NCBI RefSeq assembly: GCF_004765795.1
Contig: NZ_SBIV01000006.1
Location: forward strand, 62,001-126,000
Direction: 5' to 3'
DNA from: Halorussus marinus
GTDB lineage: Archaea; Halobacteriota; Halobacteria; Halobacteriales; Haladaptataceae
Length of the DNA stretch: 64,000 nt
This document shows positions 58,816 to 64,000 of this stretch, in pieces. The notes below the pieces were generated by a model, which saw only the letters and a list, made by a program, of their open reading frames with translations, did not search any database and was not told the DNA's origin. Position numbers and translations under genes: made by a program. Position 1 is the first letter of the stretch; each line of letters starts with the position of its first letter.

Positions 58816-60516
58816 CTACTGGGTCGCCTCGCCGACGAGTTGGCTCAGTTGCGCGGGGTCGCTCGCGGTCCCCGCTCGCTCGCCGTCGACGACGACGTGA
58901 GCGGTCCCGGCCTCGTACTCGCGGTCCCGGAGCTCTCCGACCGCCGGGATCACGACCTTCTCGTGGTCGGCGACCCGGAGCGCGGCCCGGTGGAGGTCCG
59001 ACCCCGCCGGGTCGGCGACCTCGATCACGAGCGGCTCTCGGCAGAGCCGGGCGGCCGCGGTCGCGTAGCTCGCGACCTGCACCCCGAAGCGGTCGGCCGC
59101 GCCCGCGAACGCCGCGACCGCTTCGGCGGCGGCCTCGCGGTAGCGGTCCTCGCCCGACAGGATCGCGAGGTCGATCAGCGCGTCCGCGAGTTCGGCGTTG
59201 CCGTCGAGCGGTCGGAGCGGTCGGTCGAGCAGTCCCGGCCCCGACCGGGGACCGTCGACGAACGCCCCGGTGTCCTCGTCCCGGAGCGCCTCGAGCGCGC
59301 GGTCGGCAACCTCGCGGGCGGCCCCGAGGGACGCCGCGTCGCCGGTCACCTGTCGGGCGGTCGTCAGCGCGCCGAGGAGGTGGGCGTGGTCGGCGAGCAG
59401 GTCGGTCTCGCCGGTCCGACCGTCGGCCCGAAAGTGGGTGATCGCGCCGTCCGCGACCAGTTCGTCGAGGACGTGATCGAGCGCGCGCTCGGCGTACGTC
59501 CGGGCGCGCTCGTCGTCGGTGTACGCGTGGAGGGTCAACAGCGCGTCGGCGGCCATCGCGTTCCAGTCCGCGAACGCGGTGGCGTCGACCGCCGGCGGGT
59601 CGGCGGCCTCGCGGTCGCTCGCCGGCCGGTCGTAGTAGCCCGGCTCGTCGGCCTCGCTCTCGGAGTCGTCCGGGGCGTCTGGCTCGTCGCCGGGCGCCTG
59701 ACTCCCGGCGAACGACTCGCCCGTCCAGAGCGTCGTCGTGAGGTACTCGACCGTCCGGTCGGCGGGCTCGCGGTACTCCGCCTCGCCGGTGTAGAGGTAC
59801 GCCTCGGCGAACGCCCGGACGAGCGCGGCGTTGGTCGACAGCAGTTTCTCGTGGTGGACGTCGGTCCAGTCTCGCCCCTCGGCGAACCGGAAGAACCCAC
59901 CGTCGTAGTCGTCGAAGAGGTGCTCGCGGACCGCCGTGAGGCTCGCCAGCGCCTGCTCGCGCTCGCGCTTCAGGGCGAACTCCGCGGTGCGGGCGAGCGG
60001 GAACTTCTCGCTGTCGCCCCACCCGCCGAACTGGTCGTCGAACTTCTCGCCGAGCTGGCCCGCGACCAGCCGCTCGATCTCCGGCGACAGCTCGCCGGCG
60101 GGCGGGTCCTCGCGCAGGCTTCGCGGGACCCGGGCGGCGTCCCGACCCTTGTGGGTCCAGAGGTCCCGGACGCGCTCGACGACCTGCCGCATGCCGTCGA
60201 CTCCGAGGTAGGTCGCGCCGGTCAGCGTCTCGCCCTCGGGGGTGAGAAACACGTTCGAGGGGAACCCGCCGACGTTGTACCGCTCGCGGACCCGCGGCTG
60301 GCGGTCGATGTCGACCCGAATCGGGACGAACGAATCGTTGACGTTGGCCGCGACCATGGGGTTGCTGTAGGCCTCCCGGTCCATCCGGTGACACCACGAA
60401 CACCACGTCGCAGACAGCGAGAGCAGGACGGGCTTGTCGGCCGCTCGGGCCTCCTCGAAGGCGTCGGCGCCCCACTCGCGCCACTCGACTTTGGTTCGCT
60501 CGGCGCTCTCGTTCAT
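58816..60516 (-). CDS. DUF255/thioredoxin-domain protein (YyaL/SPATA20-like)
   Basis: A 566-residue member of the DUF255 family. N-terminal thioredoxin-like region: KPVLLSLSATWCSWCHRMDREAYSN with a CSWC site, then GGFPSNVFLTPEGETL. The rest is a helical glycosidase-like repeat region (FRFAEGRDWTDVHHEKLLSTNAALVRAFAEAYLYTGE). Family length is usually 600-700, so this is slightly short. Cytoplasmic; exact function unknown, perhaps nucleoside- or redox-related. An acidic insert lies at about 275-300. Confidence 0.9.
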   Translation of the reverse strand: MNESAERTKVEWREWGADAFEEARAADKPVLLSLSATWCSWCHRMDREAYSNPMVAANVNDSFVPIRVDIDRQPRVRERYNVGGFPSNVFLTPEGETLTGATYLGVDGMRQVVERVRDLWTHKGRDAARVPRSLREDPPAGELSPEIERLVAGQLGEKFDDQFGGWGDSEKFPLARTAEFALKREREQALASLTAVREHLFDDYDGGFFRFAEGRDWTDVHHEKLLSTNAALVRAFAEAYLYTGEAEYREPADRTVEYLTTTLWTGESFAGSQAPGDEPDAPDDSESEADEPGYYDRPASDREAADPPAVDATAFADWNAMAADALLTLHAYTDDERARTYAERALDHVLDELVADGAITHFRADGRTGETDLLADHAHLLGALTTARQVTGDAASLGAAREVADRALEALRDEDTGAFVDGPRSGPGLLDRPLRPLDGNAELADALIDLAILSGEDRYREAAAEAVAAFAGAADRFGVQVASYATAAARLCREPLVIEVADPAGSDLHRAALRVADHEKVVIPAVGELRDREYEAGTAHVVVDGERAGTASDPAQLSQLVGEATQ

Positions 60517-60855
60517 CGGTACCCCACGGTTCGTGTCTGTCTGGGATGGGTCTTGCTATACTCGCGCGGCTCGGCGGGCGGTCGGACTCGGGGCAAGAGA
60601 GCAGAAGGACCGGCGCCCCGCGGCCGGTCGGGCCGCGAGGAGTCGAACGGGCGCGGTCCTCCTGCGAGTCGCGTTCGAGCGCCCTCCGCCGGACGGCATC
60701 ATCGGGCGACTCCGGCCGGTCACCTGCTCGGAGCCGGTTCGCAAAACGCCGTGCGTCCGAGTCGACGCCGCGCCCACTTAAATTCCGCGCCGGCAGACCG
60801 TCGGCCCGACCGCCGGTAGCGAGACGCTTACGGGGATGGGCGCCAACGTCGAACT
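60517..60855. other. 339-bp gene-free region
   Basis: Between the divergent thioredoxin-domain and J-domain genes. ORFs here are Arg-rich and overlap on several frames, so none is credible. A TATA-like acttaaattcc lies at about 60776-60786 and a weaker gcttacgg at about 60827-60834, the latter 22-29 nt before the GTG at 60856. Confidence 0.45.
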
Positions 60856-61371
60856 GTGAACCGAACGCGGTTCCTGTTCGGACTGGCGGCGGTGCTCGCG
60901 GGCATCGCCACGCTCCAGTTCGTGCTGGCGTTCGTCTACTCGCCGGCCCTGCTGGGGGTGGCGCTCCCGTTCGGCGCGGCCGCGTATCTGGTGTGGTACC
61001 AGGCGAGCGGTCGACTCCGCGAGCGCGTCGAGCGCGGGCGGGCAGGCCAATATCGTGACCGCGGGACCGAGGCCGGGGGGTTCGGCGCCGGCCCGCGAGA
61101 GTCGTTCTCGGGACGCCGGGGCGGGTTCGGCGACCGCGAGGCCGGGGGCGGCCGTCGCCGCCGGACTCGCGGGGCGGCCGGCCCCCGGACCGACGCCGGC
61201 CCGACCGCGGCCGAGGCGTACCGAACGCTCGGCCTCGACGCCGACGCCGACGAGGAGGCGGTCCGGGAGGCGTACCGCGAGCGCGTGAAGTCGGTCCACC
61301 CGGACCGCGAGGGCGGCGACGAGGAGGCGTTCAAACGGGTCAACGACGCCTACGAGCGCCTCCGGGAGTAG
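60856..61371 (+). CDS. Membrane-anchored J-domain protein
   Basis: A 171-residue protein. Two N-terminal hydrophobic segments (about 5-25 FLFGLAAVLAGIATLQFVLAF, 30-48) anchor it, then a Gly/Arg-rich linker (about 60-110) and a C-terminal J domain: AAEAYRTLGLDADADEEAVREAYRERVKSVHPDREGGDEEAFKRVNDAYERLRE with the HPD tripeptide intact. It likely recruits DnaK to the membrane. Start GTG 60856. Confidence 0.88.
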   Translation: MNRTRFLFGLAAVLAGIATLQFVLAFVYSPALLGVALPFGAAAYLVWYQASGRLRERVERGRAGQYRDRGTEAGGFGAGPRESFSGRRGGFGDREAGGGRRRRTRGAAGPRTDAGPTAAEAYRTLGLDADADEEAVREAYRERVKSVHPDREGGDEEAFKRVNDAYERLRE

Positions 61372-61420
61372 ACGATCCGGGGTCGGCGGGCCGACCGCGG
61401 GGACGTGCTAAATATCAGTG

Positions 61421-61437
61421 TCTCGGCAGTTCCGAGA
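61421..61437. other. Small inverted repeat upstream of the nuclease-like membrane protein
   Basis: TCTCGG-CAGTT-CCGAGA, a 6-bp inverted repeat with 5-base spacer, about 110 bp upstream of the TATA-like ttttttatac (61541-61550). Possibly a regulatory site; low confidence. Confidence 0.25.
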
Positions 61438-61596
61438 TGGGACCTCTCAGTTCCTGCAAAACGACTACTGCTCTCTTGGCGATCCAAATCCTCCGCGACT
61501 GTCGGTTGTCTCGCTTTCGTATTCGGTCGCAGGGGTGATGTTTTTTATACGGGGCCTGCGGATGTGAGATCGAACGCAGTCCCCGCGGTGACTACC

Positions 61597-62613
61597 ATGT
61601 TGCAGGAAATGGACCAGTCGGAGTTCGGGCAGTTCGTGGCGGCCCTCTGGGACCAGCAGGGCTGGGAGACGCAGGTCAAGACCGACGACGGTCGGACGTT
61701 CGTCGCGGTCCAGCGCCCCGAGACCGGCGACGAGGGACTGCTCTGGGCGATCCCGGCCTCGGCCGGCGAGGTCGGCGGCAAGCAGGTCCAGCAGTTCGTC
61801 AAACTCTGTCGGGAGTACGGTGTCGACGAGGCCGCCATCGTCTCGGCGGGGTCGGCCTCCGACCACGCCGAGAAGGCCGCCCAGGGGACCCAGATCAAAC
61901 TGCTCGACGGTGAGGGCGTGATGACGTTCCTAGAGCGTCGCGACATGACCGATCTGCTCGAACGCCACGCCGGGGGCGCGACCGGAGGCGGATCGGACGG
62001 CGGGTCGCCGGTCGACCGAGTCCGGGCGATCGCCGAGACCGCGGTCGGGCGCGTCTCGGGCCTCGCCGGCGGGGTCGACTCGCGGGGGCTCGCACTCGCG
62101 GTGGTCGTCGCGGTCGCGATCGTCGCGGCCGGGGTGCTCGGCGTACCGTCGATCCCGTTCATCGGCGGGGGCGGCGACGACATCACCGCCGAGTCGGTCT
62201 CCCCCGAGGGGGCGAACGCCAGCCTCTACGTCGCGTGGAACGCCGCGACGACCGACACGATCGACCCCAACGAGTCCGACGAGTTGGCCTACCGGGCGCC
62301 CGAGGGGACCCGGTTCGTCGTGGTTCGGATGTCGGTCAACAACACCGGCGAAACACAGACGCCGTTACGACAGGCCGCGTTCCGGTTCCGAGCCAACGGC
62401 ACGACCTACGACAACCAGACGCTGGCCGACCACGACGGCTTCGTCGACCTCCCGATGGGGCCGACATCGAACCGCGTGGTCTGGACCGTGTTCGTGGTTC
62501 CCGAGGGGGTTTCGGGCGGCACGCTCGTGTACGACCAGAACGCGACCGACGCGACGGTGGCCGTCGAGTTCGAGCGCGACACCGCCATCTCGACGAACGT
62601 GACCGCGCGGTGA
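61597..62613 (+). CDS. Membrane protein with restriction-endonuclease-like and DUF4352-type domains
   Basis: A 338-residue protein. Residues 1-115 resemble an Mrr-type nuclease fold (EFGQFVAALWDQQGWETQVKTDDGRTFVAVQRP, then VQQFVKLCREYGVDEAAIVSAG), but no clear catalytic D-ExK is seen. One helix at about 165-185 (LALAVVVAVAIVAAGVLGV), then an external Ig-like region (FVVVRMSVNNTGETQTPLRQAAFRFRANGTTYDNQTL). Probably an inner-side sensor plus an outer beta-sandwich. TATA-like ttttttatac is at 61541-61550, about 22 nt of leader before ATG 61597. Confidence 0.78.
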   Translation: MLQEMDQSEFGQFVAALWDQQGWETQVKTDDGRTFVAVQRPETGDEGLLWAIPASAGEVGGKQVQQFVKLCREYGVDEAAIVSAGSASDHAEKAAQGTQIKLLDGEGVMTFLERRDMTDLLERHAGGATGGGSDGGSPVDRVRAIAETAVGRVSGLAGGVDSRGLALAVVVAVAIVAAGVLGVPSIPFIGGGGDDITAESVSPEGANASLYVAWNAATTDTIDPNESDELAYRAPEGTRFVVVRMSVNNTGETQTPLRQAAFRFRANGTTYDNQTLADHDGFVDLPMGPTSNRVVWTVFVVPEGVSGGTLVYDQNATDATVAVEFERDTAISTNVTAR

Positions 62614-62685
62614 CTCCCCGAACCCGTGGTACTGCGCCTCACACTCCGGGCAAGGCTTTTGCCGACTCCGGCCTAATCGCGCGGT

Positions 62686-64000
62686 ATGTGCCCTAACCGG
62701 GCCACGTTGCAACGCGCTCTCGATCGCGGCGAGCGAGAGGGCGGCAGCGTCGAGTTCAAGGAGCGACTCACCAGAGACCTCCACCTCGGGGACGGTCGGA
62801 TGGAGAGTCTGGCGGCACAGCTCAGACACCGCGTGCTGTCGGGCGACGGCGAGGCCACTTACGTGGTCGGCGTCACCGACGACGGCGGGATCGCGGGAAT
62901 CAGCCACGACGCCTTCTCGGAGTCGATGGACGTGCTGAGCCTGCTCGCCGAGGAGGCGGGCGCCCACATCGAGGACGTCCAGACGTGGGGGATCGACGAC
63001 GACGGGTCGGTGGCGACCAACCGCGACGGCGGGGCCGACGGCCTCGTCGGCGTGGCGACGATCCGGGAGGGCGCGATGCTCGACACCGACAGCGACCACA
63101 TCGTCGTCGGGACCGCGGGCCACGTCGACCACGGCAAGTCCACGCTGGTCGGGTCGCTGGTGACCGGGCAGGCCGACGACGGCGAGGGCGGCACCCGGGG
63201 CTACCTCGACGTCCAGCCCCACGAGGTCGAGCGGGGGCTCTCGGCCGACCTCTCGTACGGCGTCTACGGCTTCGACGGCGAGGGGCCGGTCCGGATGGAC
63301 AACCCCCACCGGAAGTCCGACCGCGCCCGGGTGGTCGAGGAGTCCGATCGGCTGGTGTCGTTCGTCGACACCGTCGGCCACGAGCCGTGGCTCCGGACCA
63401 CGATCCGGGGGCTGGTGGGTCAGAAGCTCGACTACGGCCTGCTGACCGTGGCGGCCGACGACGGCCCCACGAAGACGACCCGCGAGCACCTCGGGGTGTT
63501 GCTCGCGACCGAACTCCCGACCATCGTCGCGATCACCAAGGCCGACGCGGTCACCGACGACCGCCTCGCCGAGGTCGAGCGGGCGGTCGAGCGCCTGCTC
63601 CGGGACGCGGGCAAGACCCCGCTCCGGATCGAGCGCTACGGCGTCGACGCCGCGGTCGAGGAGATCGACGAGAGCGTGGTCCCGGTGCTCACTACCAGCG
63701 CGGTCACGATGACGGGGCTCGACACCCTCGACGAGCTGTTCGAGCGCCTCCCCAAAACCACCGCCGACGCCGGGGAGTTCCGGATGTACATCGACCGGAG
63801 CTACTCGGTCACCGGCGTGGGAGCGGTCGCGTCGGGCACCATCATGGCCGGAGAGGTCGAGGCGGGCGACGAACTCCTGCTCGGGCCGATGGCCGACGGC
63901 GAGTTCCGGGAAGTCGAGGTGCGGTCGATCGAGATGCACTACCACCGGGTCGATCGGGCGACGGCCGGCCGGATCGTCGGCATCGCGCTGAAGGGCGTCC
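62686..64000 (+). CDS. GTPBP1-type GTP-binding protein (partial, runs off the right edge)
   Basis: A large translational GTPase; 438 complete codons are visible and the 3' end is beyond 64000. The N-terminal ~115 residues carry GGSVEFKERLTRDLHLGDGRMESLAAQLRHRVLSGDGEATYVVGVTDDGGIAGI, which resembles the AlbA/Schlafen-type fold seen in archaeal GTPBP1 relatives. G1 is GTAGHVDHGKSTL, G3 DTVGHE and G4 TKAD. EF-Tu-like domain 2 follows (FRMYIDRSYSVTGVGAVASGTI). Related to eukaryotic GTPBP1, which acts in mRNA decay and ribosome-related processes. Confidence 0.9.
   Translation, partial: MCPNRATLQRALDRGEREGGSVEFKERLTRDLHLGDGRMESLAAQLRHRVLSGDGEATYVVGVTDDGGIAGISHDAFSESMDVLSLLAEEAGAHIEDVQTWGIDDDGSVATNRDGGADGLVGVATIREGAMLDTDSDHIVVGTAGHVDHGKSTLVGSLVTGQADDGEGGTRGYLDVQPHEVERGLSADLSYGVYGFDGEGPVRMDNPHRKSDRARVVEESDRLVSFVDTVGHEPWLRTTIRGLVGQKLDYGLLTVAADDGPTKTTREHLGVLLATELPTIVAITKADAVTDDRLAEVERAVERLLRDAGKTPLRIERYGVDAAVEEIDESVVPVLTTSAVTMTGLDTLDELFERLPKTTADAGEFRMYIDRSYSVTGVGAVASGTIMAGEVEAGDELLLGPMADGEFREVEVRSIEMHYHRVDRATAGRIVGIALKGV

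Noticed and set aside
57920-60484. 854-aa minus ORF overlapping TrmB and DUF255 genes
   Set aside because: Shadow frame; the true genes in other frames show motifs.
1-64000. CRISPR array, rRNA, tRNA or IS element
   Set aside because: No regular spaced repeats, no rRNA-like stretch, no cloverleaf and no transposase motif were seen.

Overview
The window is chromosomal DNA from a haloarchaeon (class Halobacteria). GC is very high, proteins are strongly acidic, and there are many haloarchaea-only families (LWR-salt protein, DUF6149, DUF5815-, DUF5820- and DUF5778-like proteins, an HFX_2341-type regulator) alongside archaeal core genes (aIF5A, archaeal DnaG, GTPBP1-type GTPase, archaeal Vms1-like release factor). 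TATA-like boxes repeatedly lie 25-33 nt before the first plausible start codon, as expected for leaderless haloarchaeal transcripts; I used this to correct several starts. I cannot assign a genus. I saw no rRNA, tRNA, CRISPR array, insertion sequence or prophage. Most of the many overlapping ORFs are GC-driven shadows.

Layout. 0.2-3.3 kb: an amidohydrolase converging on a sensor kinase with a degenerate receiver. 3.5-11.2 kb: a minus-strand operon of two PrkA-type kinases, a DUF444/YeaH protein and SpoVR, preceded by a structured leader and a 543-bp gene-free gap with an AT-rich island. 11.7-16.7 kb: small conserved proteins, the aIF5A-agmatinase pair (hypusine pathway), an aminotransferase and a ZIP metal transporter. 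16.7-25.1 kb: ABC1 kinase, Hsp20, tandem MoeA proteins (the second fused to a substrate-binding domain), HAD hydrolase, LWR-salt protein, pterin dehydratase and glutamyl-tRNA reductase. 25.2-29.6 kb: CspA, a catalytic cis-prenyltransferase beside a paralogue lacking the catalytic aspartate, a DUF92 membrane protein and a GNAT protein. 29.6-42 kb: DnaG, NhaC-type antiporter, sugar-phosphate isomerase-like protein, 2-hydroxyacid dehydrogenase, DUF3311-sodium:solute symporter operon, CARF-like regulator, Tat lipoprotein beta-propeller, DUF1405 protein and an FNT-UspA-UspA fusion. 42-50.4 kb: PdxS, homoserine kinase, two FAD oxidoreductases, a CNNM/CorC transporter, DUF6149 and a PAS histidine kinase. 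50.4-52.5 kb: five small acidic proteins. 52.4-64 kb: lipid kinase, PHP phosphoesterase, an Lrp regulator divergent from carA, metallophosphoesterase, Vms1-like protein, TrmB regulator, thioredoxin-domain DUF255 protein, membrane J-protein, a membrane protein with a nuclease-like fold, and a GTPBP1-type GTPase running off the right edge.

Most notable: (1) the divergent cis-prenyltransferase (27070-27678) has lost the catalytic DGNR motif but keeps the C-terminal core and an RxG tail, like the non-catalytic NgBR/Nus1 subunit of heteromeric enzymes; (2) several long palindromes at promoters, chiefly a perfect 19-bp GATTACGAA-A-TTCGTAATC element between lrp and carA; (3) the PrkA-PrkA-DUF444-SpoVR operon with a structured leader.
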